Positions 54,033 to 63,700 of a stretch of DNA of 64,000 bases are shown here, in pieces; position 1 is the stretch's first letter; each line of letters begins with the position of its first letter. A model generated the notes under the pieces. The model did not search any database. It was not told where the DNA came from and saw only the letters and a program-made list of their open reading frames with translations. The DNA is from Dyadobacter tibetensis Y620-1 (GTDB taxonomy: Bacteria; Bacteroidota; Bacteroidia; Cytophagales; Spirosomataceae): contig NZ_AZQN01000008.1 in the NCBI RefSeq assembly GCF_000566685.1, positions 1 to 64,000 on the forward strand, read 5' to 3'. Position numbers and translations under genes: made by a program.

Positions 54033-57000
54033 ATGAGAAAACCTTTTACATTGAGTTACATTGTAATAATCATGTTTCTCAGCCTGAGTTCCCTCGCTCA
54101 GGACATCATTATCAAGGGTAAGGTTAGCTCGGCTACCGACGGTTTACCTTTACCTGGCGCCAGCATCATTGTTCAGGGCACAAGTAAAGGAAGCACTACG
54201 GATACCGATGGAAACTTCAGCTTATCTGCACCTGCCAATGCCAAATTAATCGTATCATTCATCGGCTTTATGACTCAGGAGATCGTTCCGGGCAGTCAGT
54301 CCGTTTTCAACATTCAGCTTAAGGAAGATGCCACGCAGTTCAACGAAATCGTTGTGACAGCCCTGGGTATTGCCCGTGAGAAAAAAGCACTTGGATATTC
54401 CGTACAGGAGGTAAGTGGCAAAACCCTGACACAGGCACGGGAAACCAATCTGGTCAACTCCTTGTCGGGACGCATTGCTGGCGTGCAGGTAACCGGATCC
54501 AATGGTGCCCCTGGCGCTTCTTCCCGTATGGTGATCCGGGGGGCAAGCTCTATAGGCAGTAATAACCAACCCCTTTTTGTAGTGGACGGTGTGCCCATTG
54601 ACAACAGCAACTTTGGTTCGGGCACCGGGGTGGACTATGGCAATGCTGCAGCCTCGGTGAACCCTGACGATATCGAGAGTGTGAACGTACTTAAGGGACC
54701 GAGTGCAGCCGCTTTATACGGCTCACGGGGTGCCAATGGGGTAGTACTAATCACTACAAAGACCGGGAAAGGATCGAAAGGAATCGGTGTTTCTGTGAAT
54801 ACCAACACGACCTTCGACTCGCCCTTTCGCCAACCCGAATGGCAAGACGAATACGGACAAGGGGCAAAGGGCCTTTTCTCCTTTAAAGACGGAACCGGCG
54901 GAGGAATCAATGATGGTGTGGACGAAAGCTGGGGGCCCAAACTGGATGGTCGTCTGCTTCCCCAATTCGATTCTCCTTTAGATGCTGATGGCAACCGCAT
55001 TCCTACGCCCTGGGTTGCACATCCTGACAATGTCGATAAGTTTTACCAGACCGGAAAAACATATACCAATAATGTGTCTATCACCGGAGCCAATGACAAA
55101 GGAGACGTCAGACTTTCAGTAACCAATTTAAGCCAAACTGGCATCCTACCTAATACAGATTATAAAAGAAGAACGTTTTCGTTGAATGCGGGCTATAATC
55201 TGACCGATAAACTGAGTATTCGGGCAACGGCTAATTATGTGAACGATGGCAGTGACAACCGTTCTAACTGGGGTCTGTATTTCATCTGGTTTGGTCGTCA
55301 GGTCAATATGGATAATTTGTTACCCTATCAGGCTCCTGGAAGTATTTATCAAAACAATTGGAACAATAATTATTGGACCAACCCCTATTATGTACTCAAC
55401 CTAAGCACCAAGGCTAACAACCGGGATCGACTTTACGGAAATCTCTCGGCTACCTATAAGTTTGCCGACTGGCTTTCACTTACTGCTCGCTCAGGGACAG
55501 ACTTTTATACGGACAGAAGAAAAACCAAAACTGCTGCCCGTAAGGACAATTTAAATGGCAATAAGTTATATGACAGCTATAACGAAGAGCAAATATTTGT
55601 GAGAGAGTCCAATTCCGACTTTCTTCTAAACGCTACCAAAAAATTTGGCGAGTTTGATATAACGGCTAATATCGGAGGAAATCACCGCACCAATTATGCT
55701 CAGCGCAATTATATGGGTGCAACCGAATTGGCTATTCCAAGGGTATGGAACCTAGGAAATTCTCGCCAGCGCCCCGTAACAGAAAACTCTTATATAGAAA
55801 AAACGGTCAATAGCTTGTATGCCTCAGGAAACCTTGGTTTTAGAAACTATCTATTTTTGGATCTGACAGCCCGAAACGACTGGTCCAGTACCTTGCCATC
55901 CAATAACCGTTCCTACTTCTATCCTTCAGCGGCTCTAAGTGCCATCATAACGGACATATTCGACATCAACTCCAACGTGCTTTCTTTTGCCAAATTAAGA
56001 GGTGGAATTGCGCAGGTAGGTAATGATACCGATCCCTATATGCTATACAGTACCTACAAATATGAAAACCCCTGGGGTTCGACCCCTTCCCTATCAGAAA
56101 ATAACGCCCTGTTGAATGCTGAGCTGAAACCGGAAATTACCTCGTCATATGAAATAGGCGCAGACGTAAGACTTTGGAACAATCGTGTGGGCTTAGATCT
56201 GACTTATTATTCCAAGGTATCTTCCAATCAGATTTTGGGGGTGAATATATCCAACACCACCGGCTATTCTTCCAAACTGCTGAATGCTGGAAAAATAGAG
56301 AACAAGGGCATTGAAATTCAGCTTACCGCCTCCCCTGTCAAAACCGATAATTTCACCTGGGATATCGGACTCAACTGGGCCAAAAACAAGAATAAGGTAG
56401 TAGAACTAGCGAATGGCCTTACTACCTATCAGTTAAACACGAGCTATAATGCCCTCACCCAAAACTATAGTACAAGCAGTTTCCGCGGCCTTTCTGTCGA
56501 AGCCAGGGTAGGCCAACCCTTTGGTACTTTCTTTGGCAGGGGATTCTTACGTGATCCCGAAGGAAACATTGTTTATGACGCACAGGGCTACCCAACAATC
56601 GACCCGGTAAGCCGCGTACTCGGGAGCTTCACTCCGAAGTGGATCGGCGGATTATCCAATTCTTTTAGCTATAAAAAAGTCACACTCAGCACCTTAATTG
56701 ATGTGAAATACGGAGGTGATATTTTCTCTCAATCCGTTAATATTGGTCGGTATACCGGCGTCTTGAAAGAGACCCTCTTCGGACGTGAAGAAGGCGTAGT
56801 CGGCGAAGGTGTAGTAAATACCGGAACAGCAGAAAACCCCAATTATGTACCTAACGAAAAACGCATTACTTCGGAAGAGTATCACCACAAATATTATCTG
56901 CTGACCAATAATGAAAACACCATATTCGATGCCAGTTATGTTAAACTAAGAGAGGTTAAGCTCAGCTATGTACTGTCCGGAAAAGTTTTCACCAAATTAC

Positions 57001-57176
57001 CTTTCCGAGATATAGCAGTTTCGATAGTAGGCCGCAACCTAGCCCTTCTGTATAGCAAGGTCCCCCATATCGATCCTGAGACAAGCTATTATAACGATGG
57101 CAATCTGCAGGGAATAGAAAATGGGCAAATTCCTACTACCCGCTCAGTAGGATTTAATATCAGCTTTAACCTCTAA
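54033..57176 (+). CDS. SusC/RagA-family TonB-dependent outer-membrane protein (first)
   Basis: A 1047-residue receptor with a signal peptide (ending near SLAQ, about 23). It has a carboxypeptidase-regulatory domain (about 24-105; GKVSSATDGLPLPGASI), the SusC hallmark I-V-V-T-A-L-G-I-A-R-E-K-K-A-L-G-Y (about 106-122), and the plug with VVDGVPIDNSNFG (about 183-195) and AALYGSRGANGVVLITTK (about 226-243). The barrel ends in FNISFNL. It transports an oligomer captured by the SusD gene 11 bases downstream. The substrate is not evident. Confidence 0.95.
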   Translation: MRKPFTLSYIVIIMFLSLSSLAQDIIIKGKVSSATDGLPLPGASIIVQGTSKGSTTDTDGNFSLSAPANAKLIVSFIGFMTQEIVPGSQSVFNIQLKEDATQFNEIVVTALGIAREKKALGYSVQEVSGKTLTQARETNLVNSLSGRIAGVQVTGSNGAPGASSRMVIRGASSIGSNNQPLFVVDGVPIDNSNFGSGTGVDYGNAAASVNPDDIESVNVLKGPSAAALYGSRGANGVVLITTKTGKGSKGIGVSVNTNTTFDSPFRQPEWQDEYGQGAKGLFSFKDGTGGGINDGVDESWGPKLDGRLLPQFDSPLDADGNRIPTPWVAHPDNVDKFYQTGKTYTNNVSITGANDKGDVRLSVTNLSQTGILPNTDYKRRTFSLNAGYNLTDKLSIRATANYVNDGSDNRSNWGLYFIWFGRQVNMDNLLPYQAPGSIYQNNWNNNYWTNPYYVLNLSTKANNRDRLYGNLSATYKFADWLSLTARSGTDFYTDRRKTKTAARKDNLNGNKLYDSYNEEQIFVRESNSDFLLNATKKFGEFDITANIGGNHRTNYAQRNYMGATELAIPRVWNLGNSRQRPVTENSYIEKTVNSLYASGNLGFRNYLFLDLTARNDWSSTLPSNNRSYFYPSAALSAIITDIFDINSNVLSFAKLRGGIAQVGNDTDPYMLYSTYKYENPWGSTPSLSENNALLNAELKPEITSSYEIGADVRLWNNRVGLDLTYYSKVSSNQILGVNISNTTGYSSKLLNAGKIENKGIEIQLTASPVKTDNFTWDIGLNWAKNKNKVVELANGLTTYQLNTSYNALTQNYSTSSFRGLSVEARVGQPFGTFFGRGFLRDPEGNIVYDAQGYPTIDPVSRVLGSFTPKWIGGLSNSFSYKKVTLSTLIDVKYGGDIFSQSVNIGRYTGVLKETLFGREEGVVGEGVVNTGTAENPNYVPNEKRITSEEYHHKYYLLTNNENTIFDASYVKLREVKLSYVLSGKVFTKLPFRDIAVSIVGRNLALLYSKVPHIDPETSYYNDGNLQGIENGQIPTTRSVGFNISFNL

Positions 57177-57187
57177 TACGATCTACC

Positions 57188-58642
57188 ATGAATAAGATAC
57201 GCCATTATTTTAGTACAAATGTGTTGGCAGCCGGTTTTCTCTGCTGCAGCCTGTCGTGTACCGACGATTTCGATCAACTGAATACAAATCCTAACAGCGC
57301 CTCCTCAGGCACTGCCGATCTATTCCTGCCCCACGGCATACAAAGCGCAGTAGATACCTATACGGGCGGAACCCTTGGGCAGGACATTGGCAGTTTGTTT
57401 TCCCAACATTGGGCCCGTATCCAGTACACCGATATTGACCAGTACACAGTATCGGCCGATACCTATAATGCTGCCTGGCAAACACTTTACATCGAATCGC
57501 TGGCAGATTATCAAAGGGTTTTAAAACTCAGTATGGAAAGTAAAAACCCCAACTATCAGGCAGTAGCTATGATTATGAAAGCATGGGTTTTCTCGGTGCT
57601 TACAGAAATCTATGGAGATATCCCCTATACAGAGGCACTTCAAGGGCTGGAAGGTACCCTTTTACCACAATATACCAGCCAAAAGGATGTCTATGCTGGC
57701 CTTATTACAGAATTAAAATCTGCTAATTCCCTGATCGCAGTGGGGACAAATCCTATTTCAGGAGATATTCTATTCAATGGAAATATGCTTAAATGGAAAA
57801 AATTCGCCAATTCCCTAAGCTTAAAAATCCTAAATAGAATGTTGTCTAAAAGTGATGCGGGCATAGACGTAAAGGGGGAGATCAACCGAATATTAGGAGA
57901 CCCGACTCAGTTTCCTATTCTGGCCTCCAATGCAGATAATGTACAGCTCAACTATCTGGATGCTACGAATAATAATAATCCAATTAATCAGAATCGCAAA
58001 ACCAGAGACGACCATCGGGTGAGCGCCACCCTGGTAGACCGGTTGCTAGCATTAAATGATAGCAGATTGGCCGTTTATGCTAACAGACCAGCCGAAGGAG
58101 GACAATACAAAGGGGTTCCCAATGGTTTGGCAGCATCGGATGCCAATGCATATGGACTATCCAAAACCTCCACGGTAGGCGACTATTTTGTGGCTGCTAA
58201 AGCACCTGGAGTCATTCTAAGCTATGCAGAATTATTATTCATTAAAGCAGAAATGGCCTATAAAGGCATCGCTACCGCTGGCGCTGTGTCCGCACAATAT
58301 ACAGCAGCCATATCGGCCTCACATGCCCAGTTTGGCCTTACCGTAAGTCCGGAATATCTTTCGGCAAACGGTTTAAAGACAGGTACCGATGCTTATTACC
58401 AGATTATGGAACAAAAGTGGATCGCTTTGTTTGGTCAAGGAGTAGAAGCCTGGACCGAATATCGTAGAACTGGCATTCCGAATTTGACCGTCCCGAGGTT
58501 AAATACCAATGGAAACATATTGCCTACTCGACTTTCATACCCCGGCTCCGAAGAGTCTCTTAATTACGAGAATTATTCTAACGCATTGAGCAATCAGGGA
58601 GGCCAAAACGACATGAAACTAAAATTATGGTTTGCTAAATAG
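57188..58642 (+). CDS. SusD/RagB-like lipoprotein (SusD-like 2 type)
   Basis: A 484-residue surface lipoprotein (lipobox SLSC, about 21-24). It has DDFDQLNTNPN (about 26-36), typical of the second SusD-like group, and tetratricopeptide-like helices, for example ILSYAELLFIKAEMAYKG (about 345-362). It captures glycans or other ligands for the SusC partner encoded just upstream. It lacks the N-terminal SusD segments of the classical family. A strong terminator lies right behind it. Confidence 0.93.
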   Translation: MNKIRHYFSTNVLAAGFLCCSLSCTDDFDQLNTNPNSASSGTADLFLPHGIQSAVDTYTGGTLGQDIGSLFSQHWARIQYTDIDQYTVSADTYNAAWQTLYIESLADYQRVLKLSMESKNPNYQAVAMIMKAWVFSVLTEIYGDIPYTEALQGLEGTLLPQYTSQKDVYAGLITELKSANSLIAVGTNPISGDILFNGNMLKWKKFANSLSLKILNRMLSKSDAGIDVKGEINRILGDPTQFPILASNADNVQLNYLDATNNNNPINQNRKTRDDHRVSATLVDRLLALNDSRLAVYANRPAEGGQYKGVPNGLAASDANAYGLSKTSTVGDYFVAAKAPGVILSYAELLFIKAEMAYKGIATAGAVSAQYTAAISASHAQFGLTVSPEYLSANGLKTGTDAYYQIMEQKWIALFGQGVEAWTEYRRTGIPNLTVPRLNTNGNILPTRLSYPGSEESLNYENYSNALSNQGGQNDMKLKLWFAK

Positions 58643-58666
58643 CGAAGAACCCCTTCCCTAATATTT

Positions 58667-58697
58667 ATCGTGCGTCCCGGCGGGACGCACGATTTTT
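58667..58697 (+). terminator. Terminator after first SusCD operon
   Basis: A perfect 12-bp stem ATCGTGCGTCCC (58667-58678) / GGGACGCACGAT (58682-58693) with a 3-base loop, followed by TTTTT. Confidence 0.88.
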
Positions 58698-58703
58698 CGC
58701 ACT

Positions 58704-58868
58704 TCAGTTAAAATCTTTCAGCATTCGTACGAAGTTGTCTTCGTATTCTTTTAGTGCCAGAAGCAACTCCTGAAGTTCCAGATACTCCGGACTGCCTTTC
58801 TGCGCCTTATATATCTCGTCGGCCCTTTCCGAGGCCCGTTCATATTCTCCTTCTGTGTTTATCTTCAT
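58704..58868 (-). CDS. 54-residue helical small protein
   Basis: An ATG at 58868, with a GGAGAG ribosome binding site 8 bases upstream, opens a 54-codon frame ending in TGA at 58704. The sequence starts MKINTEGEYERASERADEI and continues with a second helix (YLELQELLLALKEYEDNF). Its shape is like the N-terminal helical stretch of HigA-type antitoxins or of small uncharacterised Bacteroidota proteins. There is no DNA-binding domain and no partner toxin beside it. Between two SusCD loci it is probably a resident small gene of unknown role. Confidence 0.6.
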   Translation of the reverse strand: MKINTEGEYERASERADEIYKAQKGSPEYLELQELLLALKEYEDNFVRMLKDFN

Positions 58869-58901
58869 AGGAATCTCTCCATTTTTACATGTAAAATAAA
58901 T

Positions 58902-58928
58902 AAAAAAAACCGGCCCAATGACCGGTTT
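58902..58928 (-). terminator. Terminator of the second SusCD operon
   Basis: AAACCGG (58907-58913) pairs with CCGGTTT (58922-58928). On the minus strand it is followed by TTTTTTTTATTT. It lies directly after the minus-strand SusD gene. Confidence 0.75.
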
Positions 58929-58951
58929 CTTTATTTAAATCAATAATCCCA

Positions 58952-60715
58952 TCAGTAACCAGTATTCTGCACTAAAGTGGGCTGCCCATCTTTTTGGCTA
59001 TTCAAAATTTCATCTTGTGGCAAGGGGAAAACTGAATTTTTGGCGGTAAAAGTCTTTCCAGTCATATAGCTTCTCTTATTAAAGGTACGGCCAGAGGGCT
59101 CCTTTCCTGGTACGGCCTCTTCAGCTGCATATTTGTTCAGGACTTTTTCGGCGATACCCCAGCGAACTAAGTCAAAGAAACGATGACCCTCCATAGCAAA
59201 TTCTAAACGCTGCTCCATACGTACCGCATTGATCGCATAGGCCGCGCCCTTGGAAGCAAAAGTACCCGCAGGATATGGTTCCACTTGATAGTTGACAGTC
59301 GGGTCCTGTACGGAGCCTGTTTTGGCACGAACCCTAATCATATTTACGTATTCTTCCGCTTTGGCAAGATTGCCCAATTCGGCTTCGCATTCGGCCAACC
59401 AGAGAATGACATGAGACAGCTTTAAAAGCCGGTAGTTATTATTGACGTTTCGCTTACTGGTAGAATGCGTACTGCTATTTTCCTCAGCCAGATAATACAT
59501 CCATTTTTTTCCTGTAAACGGTCCTGCATATGCCTGATCACGTATCCACACGGCTCCAGGCATGGGCCCCCAGTCCAGGAAGTTCACACCCCGTCGTCCC
59601 ACGGTCCAGTCAAGGCGCGGATCTACAGGAATAGATTTATCGAGGGCAAAGGTAGCTGAGGCAGCAATACCTTGGTCGTTGGGTAGGTCTACCTGATTAT
59701 AAGTATCGGCACTACCGTCTGCAGCAGCCCCGATCATGGGCACACCATCCTTGGTTTTAAAGGCATTTACAAGGTTGTGAGAAGGCTGATAGAATCCACA
59801 GCAACCTCGCCCCGGAGCAGTCGCAGAATAGGGCCAGTTGAGGTTATCTCCCGCATTACCATTATTACCAGTAGTACCGTCGTTAACAGAAAACTGTACT
59901 TCGAAAATCGATTCAGCATTATTATTGCCAGCCGTGCGATAGTTATCATGGTAATTGGCAACCAGCCTTTTACCGGAATTCTGAATAACCTCTTCTAAAA
60001 TCACCTTGGCTGGCGCCCATTTTTTCTGAAACACCATCGCTTTGGCCAGGTAGGACTTTGCGGCCCATTTAGTAGCCCGACCTTTTTGGGCTTGAGTAGC
60101 AGGCAAGTTTTCAGCAGCAAAGGCAAAATCCGCTTCAATTTTGCCCCAGATATCTTCTGTATTGGGCACTTTAGTAGAATTTGGATTTTCTCGGTCATAG
60201 ATGGTCTCATCTATAAAAGGAACTTTCCCCCACATTTTTTTGGCCTCAAAATGGTAATGTCCCCTTAGAAAACGAGCCTCTGCTACCACCTGCTTTTTCT
60301 CCGCATCGGTCATATCCTTTACGTCAGGACTACTAACGATCTGGATAACTTCATTACAACGGGCCACACCATCGTAGGAGTGCCACCATTTTCCCAGGAA
60401 ATAGGTATTATCTGCTAGCCAGTTATACTGCTCAATAAATGACTGTTCTGGCTGATCACCAGCATCGGTACCTTTAACGGCATCGTCACTGCTGATACCT
60501 CCAAAGACGTAATTTGAAATGGTGGATTGGCGTCCGGTATTTCCGGCTCCTACCCCATCTACTAGTGAATAGGCCCCAATTAATAGAGCATTTACACCAT
60601 TTTTATTACTGAGCTGCTCTAAGGAAGCCTTTCCTTGTGGCTTAAGGTCGAAAAAATTATCGGAGCAGGAAAAGCTCAATCCGACCAAAATTAATAGTAT
60701 CGAAATTCTTTTCAT
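58952..60715 (-). CDS. SusD/RagB family lipoprotein (second)
   Basis: A 587-residue surface lipoprotein from the ATG at 60715 (lipobox SFSC, about 14-17); an upstream ATG would add seven residues. It belongs to the classical RagB/SusD type, with the N-terminal FFDLKPQGKAS (about 21-31), KKQVVAEARFLRGHYHFEAKK split over about 135-155, and the C-terminal E-Q-R-L-E-F-A-M-E-G-H-R-F-F-D-L-V-R-W-G (about 500-519). It captures the ligand for the SusC protein encoded 10 bases upstream of the mature start. The operon points left, towards the first SusCD locus. Confidence 0.94.
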   Translation of the reverse strand: MKRISILLILVGLSFSCSDNFFDLKPQGKASLEQLSNKNGVNALLIGAYSLVDGVGAGNTGRQSTISNYVFGGISSDDAVKGTDAGDQPEQSFIEQYNWLADNTYFLGKWWHSYDGVARCNEVIQIVSSPDVKDMTDAEKKQVVAEARFLRGHYHFEAKKMWGKVPFIDETIYDRENPNSTKVPNTEDIWGKIEADFAFAAENLPATQAQKGRATKWAAKSYLAKAMVFQKKWAPAKVILEEVIQNSGKRLVANYHDNYRTAGNNNAESIFEVQFSVNDGTTGNNGNAGDNLNWPYSATAPGRGCCGFYQPSHNLVNAFKTKDGVPMIGAAADGSADTYNQVDLPNDQGIAASATFALDKSIPVDPRLDWTVGRRGVNFLDWGPMPGAVWIRDQAYAGPFTGKKWMYYLAEENSSTHSTSKRNVNNNYRLLKLSHVILWLAECEAELGNLAKAEEYVNMIRVRAKTGSVQDPTVNYQVEPYPAGTFASKGAAYAINAVRMEQRLEFAMEGHRFFDLVRWGIAEKVLNKYAAEEAVPGKEPSGRTFNKRSYMTGKTFTAKNSVFPLPQDEILNSQKDGQPTLVQNTGY

Positions 60716-60745
60716 AATATAAATAATTAAGATCAAATGATTGAA

Positions 60746-63700
60746 TTAAAACCCGAAACGAACACCTACCAGAAATGATTTGGCCACAGGGTAGGCCCCC
60801 TCATCGACGCCCATATGGGTATCCTGGTTATCGTTGCCTGACGCGCGCAGATTGATGTCCGGGTCGAGTCCAGTGTATTTGGTAAGCGTAAACAGGTTCT
60901 GACCTTGTATGTATACCTGAGCCGAAGCCATTTTTATTTTACTTAAAAAAGGTGTAGGAACAGTGTAGGTCAGCTGGATATTCTTCAATCGTAAATAGGA
61001 TCCGTCTTCCAGGAAGTATGACGACACCTGCTGGCTCGTAGCATCACCGGAATTCAAACGAGGCAATTTCGCATCGTCACCAGGTTTTTTCCAGGAGTTA
61101 TAGAGCATATCTTTCGAACGATTCCCTTGGAAAACGTTAAAATCGGTCCAGTACCGGGTATAGTTGAAAATTTCGTTACCATACACCCCTTGACCAAAGA
61201 GCGATAAATCGAAACGCTTATAAGCCAAATTGATATTGATACCATAATTAAAGTCAGGATGGGGATTTCCAATGATGGTTCGGTCGGCTGCAGTAATGAT
61301 ATTATCTCCGTTGATATCCCTGAATTTAAAGGTACCTTCTTTGGTATAAGAGCCAAATTTTGGAGCCGCATCTGCCTCTGCCTGGTCTTTTATTACTCCA
61401 TCCACAAAATAGCCGTAATAACTAGCAATTGGAGAGCCAGCACGTGTGGCCGACATAGCTGGAAGCCGGGTAGTAAAGCCAAAGATAGTAGCCGAAGGAT
61501 TGTCATTCAGCTTGACCACTTCGTTTTTATATTTCCCAAAATTCAATCCTACGCTAAAACTAAAGTCACCAAGTTTCTCTCTATAATTCAGCCCTATATC
61601 GAACCCCTTATTATTGATCTCCCCTATATTGGTATAGGGAACAGAGCCACTACCGGCAGTACGAGGTATTGCAATTTGCGTCAGCATGTCCGTGGTAGTA
61701 CGATCGTAAAGATCCAAGACAAATTCAATACGGTTATTAAATAAGGATGCATCTAAACCTATATTGGTAGAAGTATTGGTTTCCCATTTCCCCAGGGAAT
61801 TCCCAAACTGTACCAGGTCGAAGCCTCCCACAATGGAAGATCCTGTTCCGTTGATATCGTATCCGTTATTGGAAGGGTCCGCAGCGTAAAGGGTATATGA
61901 ATTGTATACATTAGGAATCTGCTGATTCCCGGTTTTACCCCAGCCTCCCCGAATCTTAAGATCGTCTAAGAAGGTAGCTTTCTTTAGGAACTCCATCTCC
62001 GAAAGTCGAACTCCAACTGAGAAAGCAGGAAAAACACCATAGCGATTCGCCTCGGAGAAACGGGAAGACCCATCGCGGCGCAAGGTAAAATCGGCCAAAA
62101 GAAGATCCTTATAACCATAGTTAATTTTACCGAACTGCGAGAAGAGGGCACTTTCTACAGCCCCCGGACCCGAGTTGCTCAGCCCTGCTGCCGATCCGGC
62201 ATCCAGATATCGGTAGTCTAAGTCGTCGAAAGCAAAGGAACTCCTACTCGCTCTAAAGCCTACCGCATACGTTTTCACTGACTCAGTTCCCAATAAAACA
62301 TTCAAACTATGTATTCCAAATTTTTTGGAATAGTTCAGGGTATTAAACCAGGTGAGTGACCGATCTACATCGTTGATTACATTTAAACTGTTGGCATTTC
62401 TGGCCTCTGCCGCTTCAATGTCCCGGTGAAAATACTCTGACCGATTATACTGATTGTATTCCAGACCGAGACTGGTTTTGGCTGTTAGGCCCTCCAGTAG
62501 TTCAAAGCTGGTAAAAACATTTCCAAATATATGCGAGCCTTTGGTGATATTGTCCTTCTCACGGTACAGCCGTGCGAGTGGATTCGGAGCATTACCTAAG
62601 TTACTTCCCCTGCTTCCGGCAAAACCATTATAAGGGGAAGTATTCGTTCCTCCTAATGCTGCAGGTCCACCGGTAATGTCGAATACAGGAATTATAGGAT
62701 GCACCCGTATGGCAAACATTATGGGGTTACTCTCATTATTATTGGTGATTCCCTGTCGTTCATCGTAAGAGAAGGTAAGGTTTTCGCCGATGGTAAACCG
62801 CCCTTTGGTAAATTCCGTGTTGGCACGAACCGAATAACGCTTATAATTGGTATAGCGAAGGATACCCCCCTGCTTAAAATAATTGGCAGAAATCGCATAC
62901 TTGGCAGATTGGGATCCGCCTGAGGCACCAATTTGATAATTAGAAATAGAAGCTGGATCGAAAATTACGTCCTGCCAGTCGGTTCCTTCTTGATTAGCCT
63001 TAGTGATATTAAAAGCTGTTTTGCCTAAGTTAGGATCCGCTATATCGTTGGTATACGTAATGCCGGCAGGCAATTCTCCATATATGTTCGGATAGATATA
63101 ATCTGCCATAGTCTGATTACCCTGCTGGTCAAATTTGTATTGTGCAGAGGGAGAAGTAACCCATGGGCTTTTGCCTGCACCTATGTCCGACTGAAATAGA
63201 TAATCGCCCAATTCCCTGGCGTTAAGTAGATCTAGCATTTTCCCTGGACGCTGCGTTCCCGTATAAAAATCGAAGGTAATGCTGGGAGCGCCTGATTTAC
63301 CCTTCTTGGTGGTGATGATCACGACGCCATTGGCTGCCCTAGCCCCGTATATAGAAGCCGCTGAGGCATCTTTAAGCACCTGCATCGACTCAATGTCATT
63401 GGGGTTGATTTGATTGAGTGTACCCTGAGTAGGAACCCCATCGATGACATATAAAGGACTGTTGTTATTAATAGATCCAAAGCCACGAATACGTACCATG
63501 GTGCCGCCTCCTGGGGAATTATCATTTCCCACTGTTACCCCCGAGGCTCTTCCCTGTAACATCTGTGTGACACTGGCGGAAGGTACTGCCGTCAGTTCCT
63601 TGGCATCTATCACCGCAACGGCGCCCGTAATATCGGCCTTTCGCTGTACGGTATAGCCAGTCACGACTACTTCTGTTAGACTTTTGATATCCTCGGATAA

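Noticed and set aside
61259-61744. 161-codon plus-strand frame inside the second SusC gene
   Set aside because: It is an antisense shadow of a clear SusC coding region, without domain similarity.
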